Translations under genes and position numbers: made by a program
Part shown: positions 5,845 through 14,112 of the stretch, piece by piece
Layout: the number at the start of each line of letters is the position of its first letter
Numbering within the stretch: position 1 is the stretch's first letter
Notes under the pieces: generated by a model
What the model was told of the DNA's origin: nothing
Databases searched by the model: none
The model's input: the letters and a program-made list of their open reading frames with translations, nothing else
Virus record (IMG/VR): IMGVR_UViG_3300032286_001195
Coordinates: 1-40,891 of that record
DNA from: a virus
Direction: 5' to 3' (one strand)
DNA length: 40,891 bases

Positions 5845-6909
5845 ATGACACAATATGTAAAAAAAGCACTTGTACTAGGTGCTGGTGGTTTCATTGGAAG
5901 TCACATGGTTAAAAGATTAAAAAATGAAGGATACTGGGTTCGTGGTGTAGATCTTAAAAATCCAGACCATTCTAAAACTGAAGCAGACGAATTTATTAAG
6001 GGCGATTTAACCGATCAACTTTTTGTTGAAAAGGTAGTTCAATTTAAAGGATATGGAAGTAATTTTTATAAATTTATTCCATCAAAATATATTCAATCTT
6101 TTGATGAAGTTTATCAGTTTGCTGCTGATATGGGTGGTGCTGGATATATTTTTACTGGGGATCATGATGCTGATGTAATGAATAATTCAGCATCAATTAA
6201 CTTAAATGTTCTTCGTTCGATTAAAGATCTGAATGACAGAATTGGAACTAATAAAACAATTGTGTTCTTTTCTTCATCTGCTTGTGCATATCCTGAGCAC
6301 ATTCAAATGGATCCTGAAAATCCAGGGTTAAAAGAAGAAGATGCATATCCTGCTGGACCTGATAGTGAATACGGATGGGAAAAACTTTTCAGCGAACGTT
6401 TGTATTTTGCTTATAATCGTAATTATGATATTCCGGTTCGTGTTGCTCGCTACCATAATATTTTTGGACCTGAAGGGACTTGGAAAGGTGGAAAGGAAAA
6501 GTCTCCAGCAGCAATTTGTCGTAAAGTAGCAGAACTTCCTTCTGAAGGTGGTGAAATTGAAATTTGGGGTGATGGTGAACAAACACGTTCATTCCTTCAC
6601 ATTGATGAGTGCATTGAAGCAACTTATCGCCTTGTTCAGTCTAATTTTATGGGTCCAGTAAATATTGGATCTGAAGAAATGGTAACAATCAATCATCTTG
6701 CTGATCTTGCTGCTAAAGTTGCTGGTAAAAAAATTAATAAAAAGCACATTGATGGTCCTCTTGGTGTTCGTGGTCGTAATTCAAACAACGATTTGATTCG
6801 TGAAAAACTACAGTGGGATTATTCAATGACACTTGAAGAAGGAATTTCAAGAACCTATAGGTGGATTGACACTCAAATCGCAAAAGCACCTTTTTATCAT
6901 CCCGTTTGA
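5845..6909 (+). CDS. gme: GDP-mannose 3,5-epimerase, plant-like
   Basis: 354 residues, extended SDR. It carries GAGGFIG (12-18), SSSACAYPE with C147, the YGWEK box (Y176, K180), and the characteristic run RYHNIFGPEGTWKGGKEK, followed later by WGDGEQTRSF and GVRGRNSNND. These are signature segments of GDP-mannose 3,5-epimerase, in which the Cys and a Lys do the acid-base epimerisation at C3 and C5, giving GDP-L-galactose or GDP-L-gulose. In plants this feeds vitamin C and cell-wall L-galactose. Here it most likely supplies an unusual sugar for a surface glycan. An AGGAGA ribosome-binding site lies upstream. It is 2 bases from the next gene. Confidence 0.88.
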   Translation: MTQYVKKALVLGAGGFIGSHMVKRLKNEGYWVRGVDLKNPDHSKTEADEFIKGDLTDQLFVEKVVQFKGYGSNFYKFIPSKYIQSFDEVYQFAADMGGAGYIFTGDHDADVMNNSASINLNVLRSIKDLNDRIGTNKTIVFFSSSACAYPEHIQMDPENPGLKEEDAYPAGPDSEYGWEKLFSERLYFAYNRNYDIPVRVARYHNIFGPEGTWKGGKEKSPAAICRKVAELPSEGGEIEIWGDGEQTRSFLHIDECIEATYRLVQSNFMGPVNIGSEEMVTINHLADLAAKVAGKKINKKHIDGPLGVRGRNSNNDLIREKLQWDYSMTLEEGISRTYRWIDTQIAKAPFYHPV

Positions 6910-6910
6910 C

Positions 6911-7768
6911 ATGAAAATTACTGTACTCGGATCTAGTGGGCAAATTGGTGCCTACCTAACTGAATATTTGCGTGAAAAAGGTCATTATGTCTATGAGATT
7001 GATCTTGTAAATAATCCTGAAGAAGATATGACTATTATTCCAAATCCACTTCTTGAAGAAAGAATTGCAGATTCTGATTTTATCTTCTTTCTTGCTTTTG
7101 ATGTTGGTGGATCACGTTATCTTAAAAAGTATCAGCACACATTTCAATTCATCAATAATAATTGCCGTTTGATGGCAAATGCATTTACTATCATTCAAAA
7201 GTATAATAAACAATTTATATTTGCTTCATCACAAATGAGCAATATGAGTTATTCCCCTTATGGTGTTTTGAAAAATGTAGGTGAACTTTATGCCAAATCA
7301 CTTAAGGGGCTTATTGTTAAGTTCTGGAATGTTTATGGTATTGAGAAAGATCATGAGAAAGCACACGTTATTACAGACTTTATTCGTAAAGGATTTGAAA
7401 CTGGTGTAATTGATATGATGACTGATGGAGAAGAGGAAAGAGATTTTCTTTATGCTGAGGACTGTTGTGAAGCACTTGAAACTGTAATGGAACATTACAC
7501 TGAATTTACTTCAGAAGATAATCTTCATATTACAAGTTTCAGATATACAAAAATTAAAGATATTGCTAATATTATTTCCGGACAATTTAATTTGATTGGA
7601 AATCATAATATTAAGGTACAACCTTCTACTGAAAAAGATTCAGTTCAACTTGATAAGAGAAATCAAGCAGATACTTTTATCATGAAATGGTGGATACCGA
7701 AAACGACAATTGAAAGTGGTATTAGTAAAATTTTTGAATCGATGAGAAAAGATTATGAAGGTATTTGA
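6911..7768 (+). CDS. NAD-dependent epimerase/dehydratase family protein
   Basis: 285 residues, extended SDR with GSSGQIG (7-13) at the N-terminus and a Tyr-x3-Lys in the segment SPYGVLK. The Ser/Thr region FASSQMSNMS is somewhat divergent. It would act on a nucleotide sugar; the exact substrate cannot be read from the sequence. The ATG at 6911 directly follows the epimerase stop (TGACATG) and starts on the nucleotide-binding strand, so longer upstream starts are rejected. Its end overlaps the next gene by 14 bases. Confidence 0.75.
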   Translation: MKITVLGSSGQIGAYLTEYLREKGHYVYEIDLVNNPEEDMTIIPNPLLEERIADSDFIFFLAFDVGGSRYLKKYQHTFQFINNNCRLMANAFTIIQKYNKQFIFASSQMSNMSYSPYGVLKNVGELYAKSLKGLIVKFWNVYGIEKDHEKAHVITDFIRKGFETGVIDMMTDGEEERDFLYAEDCCEALETVMEHYTEFTSEDNLHITSFRYTKIKDIANIISGQFNLIGNHNIKVQPSTEKDSVQLDKRNQADTFIMKWWIPKTTIESGISKIFESMRKDYEGI

Positions 7769-8594
7769 TATATTTCCTTTTTTTAATGAACTGGATATTC
7801 TTGATATTAGATTAAACATTCTTAATCCATATGTTGACTACTTTATTTTAAGTGAAGCAACTAAAACTTTTTCTGGATTAGATAAACCACTTTACTATCA
7901 AGAAAATAAAGAAAGGTTTGAAAAATTTAATCATAAAATTATTCATAATATTGTTGAAGATACAACTTCCCCAGAACTTCATCCTTATCAAAGAGATGTA
8001 TTTCAAAAAAATAATATTAAAAAAATTATTTTGGAAAATGTTTCTGAAGAAGATATAATTATCTGGAGTGATGTTGATGAAGTTCCAAATCCAGAAGCAA
8101 TTCAAGATTTGAATTCTTATTTTGAGCAAAATGTTATTTTTCATTGTGCCCAAGAAAATTGTATGGGGTACTTGAATCTTGTTGAAGTTGGTGGTATAAT
8201 TCGTGCTATGACTTCTGATTGGGACTATGAAGATAGACCAAGATGGTTGGGTACTAAAATACTTGGAAAGTCTATTTTAGAAAAATATACACTATCTGAA
8301 CTTCGTAGTAAGCAGGAGAGTGAAAAAAATTATAGAATTTTTCCTGGTGGGTGGCACTGGAGTTATGTTGGAAGTGAAGGACTTTCTGTTGAAGAAAGAG
8401 TATTGAAGAAAATTGAGTGCGCTGCTCATTCTGAATTAAATACTGATCAAATTAAACAAAACGTTGCCAGAGTTAAAGACAACAAAGATCCATTAGGAAG
8501 GGATTATGCGGTGTATCAAACTGTTCCCTTAGATGATTCTTATCCTCAATACATCCTTGATAATAAAAAGAAGTTTGCAAATTTAATCAAATGA
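7755..8594 (+). CDS. Glycosyltransferase family 17 protein
   Basis: 279 residues. It begins with the family signature FDIFPFFNELDILDIRLNIL, then VDYFILSEATKTFSG and KPLYYQENKERF, with a metal-binding DxD-like site SDVDE (105-109). GT17 is the family of beta-1,4-N-acetylglucosaminyltransferases (MGAT3-like); bacterial and viral members are common in surface polysaccharide clusters. The donor is likely a UDP-sugar, the acceptor unknown. Very AT-rich codon use compared with the next gene suggests separate origins. Confidence 0.82.
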   Translation: MKVFDIFPFFNELDILDIRLNILNPYVDYFILSEATKTFSGLDKPLYYQENKERFEKFNHKIIHNIVEDTTSPELHPYQRDVFQKNNIKKIILENVSEEDIIIWSDVDEVPNPEAIQDLNSYFEQNVIFHCAQENCMGYLNLVEVGGIIRAMTSDWDYEDRPRWLGTKILGKSILEKYTLSELRSKQESEKNYRIFPGGWHWSYVGSEGLSVEERVLKKIECAAHSELNTDQIKQNVARVKDNKDPLGRDYAVYQTVPLDDSYPQYILDNKKKFANLIK

Positions 8595-9544
8595 TTGTTT
8601 CTGAAATTTATGATGGTTCTGGTATTGGTAACCAACTTTGGCATATTATCGTACCAAGAATCATTGCGGAAAGAATGGGATATGATTGGGGTATTCAGAA
8701 GAAACCTACCACTCCATTTAAAGCATGTGCATTTATGACCAACTTTGATATGGGTAAACCTGTTATAGGTGGTCTCGGTCCAGAAGGTGGGCCTCCTGTT
8801 GAGTTACCTGAAGGAATTGATCACTATTATTTGGAGCGTAGGCAAAAATATCCTCTTCATATGGGAGGAGAGGAAATGAATATATTTGACGAACACCTTT
8901 GGAATGAACTTCAGGACAATACAAAGGTGGAAGGATATTTTCAGAATATGTCTTATATCAATGATCGCAGAGATGATATCATTGAGTGGTTGGAGTATGA
9001 TAACAAAATTACTGATTATTCGTCGGATGATATTTGTGTAATCCAATTTCGTGGTGGTGACTATTTGACTGGTGCTTCTTGGGTTCCTCCAGAATATTAT
9101 CAAAATGCAGCAAATCATATGTTGGAAAAGAACCCTAATATGAAATTTGTGTGTGTGACTGATGACCCAGAACATGCAAGACAATTCATTCCATTTGCTA
9201 AAGTTGTTGGTTCTGCCGTAATGGAAGAAAAAGATCCGTATCAAGGTAGTATTGGTTGGTATGTATATCCAGGTGGTCCTGTTGGGGTTGATTATTCAAT
9301 TCTCAATACTGCCAAGAATGCAATTATTTCCTCATCTACTTTTGCATTTTGGCCAGTTTGGACAAATAAAAATTGTGATGTGATTGCTCCAAAGTATTGG
9401 TTTGATTGGAAAACTTCTAATGGTTGGTGGAGACCTCATGAGTCTATTGTTGATGATTGGTATTGGTTGGATTGCAAAGGAGATTTAATGACCGGGATTG
9501 AATGCAAAAAAGAATACGAAATGTATAAGGAAGCAAAACTCTGA
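8591..9544 (+). CDS. GT11-like (fucosyltransferase-like) glycosyltransferase
   Basis: 317 residues. The N-terminal GIGNQLW (11-17) matches the GxGNQxF motif of alpha-1,2-fucosyltransferases. The usual HxRRGDY is replaced by FRGGDYL (153-159), so the basic donor-binding pair is altered. A late SSSTFAFWPVW corresponds to the family SSFSWWxAW motif. It probably transfers a GDP-linked 6-deoxyhexose, which fits the GDP-fucose-synthase-like gene in the cluster. It overlaps the preceding gene by 4 bases (ATGA) and the next by one base. It is the most divergent of the three GT11-like proteins here. Confidence 0.7.
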   Translation: MIVSEIYDGSGIGNQLWHIIVPRIIAERMGYDWGIQKKPTTPFKACAFMTNFDMGKPVIGGLGPEGGPPVELPEGIDHYYLERRQKYPLHMGGEEMNIFDEHLWNELQDNTKVEGYFQNMSYINDRRDDIIEWLEYDNKITDYSSDDICVIQFRGGDYLTGASWVPPEYYQNAANHMLEKNPNMKFVCVTDDPEHARQFIPFAKVVGSAVMEEKDPYQGSIGWYVYPGGPVGVDYSILNTAKNAIISSSTFAFWPVWTNKNCDVIAPKYWFDWKTSNGWWRPHESIVDDWYWLDCKGDLMTGIECKKEYEMYKEAKL

Positions 9545-10272
9545 TGTCAAATCTTACTGTCATACTTCCCTGTGCTGGGGAAGGATCCAGACTATCTCTT
9601 CCATATCCAAAAGAAATTTATTCCATTCAAAAAAATAAATGTCTTATTGATTATACATTTGATTTATTTTCAAACTATGGTCGTAGAGATGTTCAATTTG
9701 TTATTACTTTAAACGAAAATAAAACTGAAATTGTAAAATATTTAAGTCGATACAAAGATAGATTTAATATTTCTTTTACTTATTTTAATCCAATTGAAAC
9801 TGAATATACTGGATCCATTAAGAGTGCTAAGCATCTTTTTGGGGAAAAAAATATTGTTCTCCTTCCAGATACTTTTGTTAAAATGAAAACATCTGAAGAT
9901 ATTGTTGAAATGGTAAATAATAGTTTGAATGAAACTGGGTTTACTTTTTTCTATAAAAGAGAAAATTCTCCAGATATGTTAAAAACAAAAGGAGCATTAG
10001 TTATTTCTGATGATAATCAAGTTTTAGATTATGAAGATAAACCTCAGGAAAATTTAGATAGATTTAATGCTTTTTGGTGTGCTTTTTCTTTTAGAAAAAG
10101 AGTATTTGATTCTTGTATAGAGTTTATGGAAAAATCAACTCTTAATCATAAATTATTAGTTGATGGGATTAAAAATACGCCAATATATAATTCAAAAGCC
10201 ATTGAAGTTGATAAGTATATTGATCTTGGAACATGGGAACAAATCTATGAATTTATCTCAACAAATGGATAA
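9544..10272 (+). CDS. Sugar-1-phosphate nucleotidyltransferase
   Basis: 242 residues, GT-A type Rossmann fold. The N-terminal CAGEGSRL (10-17) and PKE (22-24) form the NTP-binding loop and conserved Lys seen in RfbA, GlmU and related pyrophosphorylases. LPDTF near residue 102 is the expected metal-binding Asp. It should activate a sugar-1-phosphate with an NTP; which sugar and nucleotide is open. Codons are very AT-rich. Its last 8 bases overlap the next gene. Confidence 0.78.
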   Translation: MSNLTVILPCAGEGSRLSLPYPKEIYSIQKNKCLIDYTFDLFSNYGRRDVQFVITLNENKTEIVKYLSRYKDRFNISFTYFNPIETEYTGSIKSAKHLFGEKNIVLLPDTFVKMKTSEDIVEMVNNSLNETGFTFFYKRENSPDMLKTKGALVISDDNQVLDYEDKPQENLDRFNAFWCAFSFRKRVFDSCIEFMEKSTLNHKLLVDGIKNTPIYNSKAIEVDKYIDLGTWEQIYEFISTNG

Positions 10273-10849
10273 AAAAATAATTGTTGATTGTGACGGCGTT
10301 CTTTTAGATTGGGCGTATGCATTTGATGTTTGGATGGGTGAACATGGGCATCAAAGAATACCAAACACAAATCATCATTATGGACAATCATTGAGATATG
10401 GTATAACTGAAGATATTGCATATAGGCAAATTAAAAAATTTAATGAATCTGGTTGTGTTGGATTTATTCCAGCATACAAAGATTCTGTCGAATATGTAAC
10501 TAAACTCTATAATATTGGATGGAGATTTGAAGTTGTCAGTTCTTTGGATAAAGACAAATATGCTCAGAAATTAAGAGAAAAAAATTTACTTCATCTTTTT
10601 GGAAATGTTTTTGATTTTATTGATTGTGGTTTAGATTATACTGTGGGTAAAGAGGCATATCTTATTGAAAGGTATAGTGGAAAGGGATATTACTGGATAG
10701 AAGATTCTGTTAAAAACGCAGAGTCTGGATTGAAAGCTGGTTTAAGCAGTGTAATAATGAATCATGATTACAATAAAGAGTGGAAAGGTCCTCGCGTTAA
10801 AAATTGGAAAGAAATCTATTTACTAACATCAAATGACTCCCCATATTGA
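10265..10849 (+). CDS. HAD-superfamily phosphatase-like protein
   Basis: 194 residues. The N-terminal DCDGVLLDW (D8, D10) is HAD motif I with the nucleophile and acid-base Asp. A Ser region VVSSLDKDK (motif II) and WIEDSVKNAE (motif III-IV) follow. HAD phosphatases in sugar clusters remove a phosphate from an intermediate before nucleotide activation, but 5'-nucleotidases look similar; the neighbouring purine nucleoside phosphorylase allows the second reading too. ATG 10265 overlaps the preceding stop, and frames starting earlier are rejected because they would run far into that gene. Confidence 0.72.
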   Translation: MDKKIIVDCDGVLLDWAYAFDVWMGEHGHQRIPNTNHHYGQSLRYGITEDIAYRQIKKFNESGCVGFIPAYKDSVEYVTKLYNIGWRFEVVSSLDKDKYAQKLREKNLLHLFGNVFDFIDCGLDYTVGKEAYLIERYSGKGYYWIEDSVKNAESGLKAGLSSVIMNHDYNKEWKGPRVKNWKEIYLLTSNDSPY

Positions 10850-11519
10850 AGCAAAAAAAGGAGATTATCACTCCACAGTTTTGATGCCTGGTGATCCTTT
10901 AAGATCAAAGCATATTGCAGAAAATTTTCTAACAAATGTTGAATGTGTTAATACTGTTAGAAATTGTTTTGGATACAGTGGAAAATATAAAGGTAAAGAG
11001 GTATCAGTCCAAGCTAGTGGAATGGGTCAACCTAGTCTTGGAATATATGTCCATGAACTTTATAATTTTTATGATGTGGAAAGTATTATTAGAGTTGGTA
11101 GTTGTGGAGGAATATCACCAAAATTAAAAATAGGAGATATTGTTGTTGCCTTAACTTCTTCTACTGATAGTTGTATGACAGAAAATCTTATTCCGGGATT
11201 TAAATTATCTCCAGTATGTGATTATTCGCTACTGAAAAAATTTACAGATGTGTGTCCTCGTGCTAAGATTGGAGCAATGGTATCAAATGATTATTTTTAT
11301 CAACCCAATTCGGAATGGTTTAAACCATTCATAGATTTAGGTATTCTTGCAGTTGACATGGAAACACATTTACTTTATACTTTATCTATGAAGTACAATA
11401 AAAAATCACTTTCTGTAAATACAGTATCCGATCATCTTTTAGGTGGACCAGAAATGACAAGTAAAGAAAGAGAAACTGGACTTAACACTATGATAGAACT
11501 TTTACTGGAAAGCATTTAA
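10833..11519 (+). CDS. deoD: Purine nucleoside phosphorylase, DeoD type
   Basis: 228 residues, close to the usual length of about 235. The start MTPHIEAKKGD and MPGDPLRSK are typical. Phosphate-binding residues lie in GDPLR and RVGSCGG. Compared with E. coli DeoD, the catalytic Asp (VSDH) and the Arg 13 positions later are both present; the ribose-binding VEME is VDME. It cleaves purine (deoxy)nucleosides with phosphate to base and (deoxy)ribose-1-phosphate. It overlaps the HAD gene by 17 bases. Purine salvage is out of place in a sugar cluster; it may recycle host nucleosides for phage DNA synthesis. Confidence 0.88.
   Translation: MTPHIEAKKGDYHSTVLMPGDPLRSKHIAENFLTNVECVNTVRNCFGYSGKYKGKEVSVQASGMGQPSLGIYVHELYNFYDVESIIRVGSCGGISPKLKIGDIVVALTSSTDSCMTENLIPGFKLSPVCDYSLLKKFTDVCPRAKIGAMVSNDYFYQPNSEWFKPFIDLGILAVDMETHLLYTLSMKYNKKSLSVNTVSDHLLGGPEMTSKERETGLNTMIELLLESI
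11353..11381 (+). promoter_or_regulatory. Candidate internal sigma70-type promoter
   Basis: TTGACA (11353-11358), 17-base spacer, TATACT (11376-11381), inside the purine nucleoside phosphorylase gene, about 140 bases before the next start. Same spacing as the strong promoters in the window. It may restart transcription within the long sugar operon; chance occurrence in AT-rich coding DNA is possible. Confidence 0.35.
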
Positions 11520-12215
11520 ATGTTTATAATACCATCCAAATTTAATGACAAAATGTTTCCAATTCTGGAGGAAACATTGGAAGCAATATACAAATATCGG
11601 ACAAATGATAAAATTGTTATTGTCGATTCTTTCTCAAGTAATGATTCTTATCTTTTAGAAATTGAAAAAAAACCAAACGTTTTTATTTTTGATGAAAAAA
11701 ATAAAGATTATCCTCCTGGTGCCTTTGCCAAAGTATTATTGAAAAATCCAGATGAAAAATTTTATTGTCTAATTCATGATAATACATTACTTAAATCTGA
11801 TTTGGCAAATTTTATTGATAATAAACATCAGTTTTATTCATTTTTTAATGGTGGAATAAACAACGATATTTCAACAATTTATGGAACCAGTTCTATTGGT
11901 ATTGATAACTATGATGTCATCTCTTATGCAAATGAAATGTTTAAAGATACAAAATACGTTCCAATGAGAATGGGTAGTGCTGTTCCGTATCATCACTTTG
12001 TTATTAAAAATGATCTGGCAAAATCTTTAATTGATAGTAAATTATTACACAATGTTAAAGTTGAGCATAAAACACAAGATAATGCATGGGAAAGAATATT
12101 TGGAATGATCTTTGAACAAGAAGGATATTGTGCTGGTCAATATTACATAGATGAAAACTATGGACCATCAAATAATAATATATTGTTTGAAAAAAAATCT
12201 TATAATCGCAATTAA
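11520..12215 (+). CDS. Uncharacterised protein in the sugar cluster, perhaps a glycosyltransferase
   Basis: 231 residues. The N-terminus (MFIIPSKFNDK, then KIVIVDSFSSNDSYL) and the middle (CLIHDNTLL) recall the strands of GT-A glycosyltransferases (a PTYN-like start and a DxD-like HDN site), but no family can be assigned with certainty. Its ATG follows the preceding stop immediately. Codons are very AT-rich. The position between a phosphorylase and another GT-A-like gene supports a role in glycan assembly only by context. Confidence 0.6.
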   Translation: MFIIPSKFNDKMFPILEETLEAIYKYRTNDKIVIVDSFSSNDSYLLEIEKKPNVFIFDEKNKDYPPGAFAKVLLKNPDEKFYCLIHDNTLLKSDLANFIDNKHQFYSFFNGGINNDISTIYGTSSIGIDNYDVISYANEMFKDTKYVPMRMGSAVPYHHFVIKNDLAKSLIDSKLLHNVKVEHKTQDNAWERIFGMIFEQEGYCAGQYYIDENYGPSNNNILFEKKSYNRN

Positions 12216-12224
12216 TTTAAAAAA

Positions 12225-13292
12225 ATGACAAAAGTAAAAATTTATACCTATTCTCATAATCGTCCTGATTTTATTCAACTCCAGTATGAGGCAATTAAAT
12301 GTCACGTTAAAGATGACTATGAGTTTATTGTGTTCAATAACGAACGTCCTGGTGGTGATGGTGGATTTGATGCATCAAAGATTGGGGAAATTGATAAAAT
12401 CTGTGAAGATATTGGTGTGAAGTGCATTCGTGTGGAACTTGATCCAGAACTACAATACCTAAATGGTGTTAAGATGTTTGAAGGCGATAGTTACCTGAAT
12501 GGTAATAATGCGTGTGCATATTCTTTCACTTGGGGATGGAAAAATCACATTTCAAAGAATGATTGTCTTTCTATGATACTTGATTCTGATATGTTCTTTA
12601 TAAAAGATATTAATTTGAACGATGAAATGAAAGACCACAACTTTGCCTTTGTTCCTTCTTACCGTTATCATGAGCAATATAAGAGTCCAGAAAATCCAGG
12701 CAGAATTGCTTTCAAGTATACTTGGAATGGCATTATTTTTGCCAAACCATATGAACTTCCTAATCCAGAAGAGATTAGTTGGGGATGTGGTTATATAGAC
12801 GGTATTGCAACTGATGTTGGTGGAGAGGTTCGTTTCTATCTTGAAAAATACAAAAATGAAATCAAAGAACGTTATATTGACCAATGGGGAGTTCTTGTTG
12901 ATATTCAACCTCCATATGAAGTGAACTATAGTGGGTGTGGTCAGATGTTTGCTGACTTTGAAAGTGGGGAGGTAGAAATCCGTGATTATCAGGAATCAAA
13001 CCTTCGTACTTTCCCACATCAAACTGAAAGAGAGAACTATTGGGAATATGCTTACAACAACTTTAACTCAATTATGAAAGTTGCAAGGGAAAATAATTTT
13101 CCTAAACCAACCTTTGTTGATATGCTGAAGTTTGAAACTGATGATAATCTCCTCCAAGATGCTTTCATTTTCCATTATAAAAATGCAAGCAATACTCTTC
13201 CTTGGATGAAAGGCGATAGTGGAGTTGAATATAATCAAATTAAAACTCAAGCATTGAGAAATCTTTTGAATAAATTTCACTCTAAAAAATAA
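12225..13292 (+). CDS. GT-A-type glycosyltransferase-like protein
   Basis: 355 residues. The start KIYTYSHNRPDFIQLQYEAI resembles the first strand and helix of GT-A enzymes. LDSDMFF near residue 121 is a good DxD metal-binding motif. Later segments such as WNGIIFAKP and WGCGYIDG are distinctive, but I cannot name a family. The codons are clearly less AT-rich than in the gene before, which suggests that genes 12225-15410 were acquired together. The product is probably a cytoplasmic or membrane-associated transferase. Confidence 0.65.
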   Translation: MTKVKIYTYSHNRPDFIQLQYEAIKCHVKDDYEFIVFNNERPGGDGGFDASKIGEIDKICEDIGVKCIRVELDPELQYLNGVKMFEGDSYLNGNNACAYSFTWGWKNHISKNDCLSMILDSDMFFIKDINLNDEMKDHNFAFVPSYRYHEQYKSPENPGRIAFKYTWNGIIFAKPYELPNPEEISWGCGYIDGIATDVGGEVRFYLEKYKNEIKERYIDQWGVLVDIQPPYEVNYSGCGQMFADFESGEVEIRDYQESNLRTFPHQTERENYWEYAYNNFNSIMKVARENNFPKPTFVDMLKFETDDNLLQDAFIFHYKNASNTLPWMKGDSGVEYNQIKTQALRNLLNKFHSKK

Positions 13293-13296
13293 TTTT

Positions 13297-14112
13297 ATGA
13301 TTAGTGTATATGGTGCATCGGGATTTGTAGGGAGTAGATTTTGCAACCTTTATCCTAATTTTATTGTTAAACAAAATAGAGAAGAAAGAAAACCAAGAAC
13401 AAAAGAAATTTTATATCTTATTTCTACGGTAGATAATTATAATATCCACACAAATATAACTTTGGATGTTGAAACAAATTTAAAAGTTCTTTGTGAAGTT
13501 TTAAATTATTGCAGAGAAGAAGGCATTACTTTTAATTTTATTAGTTCTTGGTTTGTTTACGGGGAAACTGAACTACCATCCAAAGAAGAATACTACTGTA
13601 TGCCAACAGGATTTTATTCCATCACTAAAAAAGCGGCAGAAGACCTATTAATCTCTTTCTGTAAGACTTATGGAATGAATTATCGTATTCTGCGACTTTG
13701 TAATGTAATGGGTCAGGGAGATGGCAAAGTAAGTGCCAAGAAGAATGCGCTAAGTTATATGATCAACCTTCTCAAAAAGAATGAGGATGTTTATTTGTAT
13801 GATGGTGGAACTCCAATTCGTGATATTATGCACGTAAATGATGTCTGTCGTGCGATTGAGTTGGTTTGTAGAGAGGGTGATCTTAATGAAATATATAATA
13901 TTGGAAGTGGACAACCCACACATATCTCTGCTATAATAGAGACAGCAAAAAAATGTTTGGGATCCAGCTCAAGTATTAAAAGCAAAGAATCTCCTGAGTT
14001 TCATAAACTTGTTCAAACCAAAGACTTTTGGATGGACACTTCTAAGTTGAAACGACTTGGATTTACTCAGGAAATTGATAATGAACAAATTATTCGGGAA
14101 TTATGTCAGTAG
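13297..14112 (+). CDS. NAD-dependent epimerase/dehydratase family protein
   Basis: 271 residues, extended SDR: YGASGFVGS (5-13), FISSWFVYG with the active Ser, and YSITKKA giving the Tyr-x3-Lys. C-terminal RDIMHVNDVCRAI and NIGSGQPTHI are standard substrate-domain motifs. It would modify a nucleotide sugar. It overlaps the PLP-dependent dehydrase gene by 10 bases, so the two probably act in one pathway, for instance as 4-ketoreductase or epimerase around a deoxysugar. Confidence 0.78.
   Translation: MISVYGASGFVGSRFCNLYPNFIVKQNREERKPRTKEILYLISTVDNYNIHTNITLDVETNLKVLCEVLNYCREEGITFNFISSWFVYGETELPSKEEYYCMPTGFYSITKKAAEDLLISFCKTYGMNYRILRLCNVMGQGDGKVSAKKNALSYMINLLKKNEDVYLYDGGTPIRDIMHVNDVCRAIELVCREGDLNEIYNIGSGQPTHISAIIETAKKCLGSSSSIKSKESPEFHKLVQTKDFWMDTSKLKRLGFTQEIDNEQIIRELCQ

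Noticed and set aside
8804-9244. Open frames on the - strand, such as this one of 146 codons, inside the sugar cluster.
   Set aside because: They mirror well-supported genes on the + strand, show no family pattern and have no start signals.
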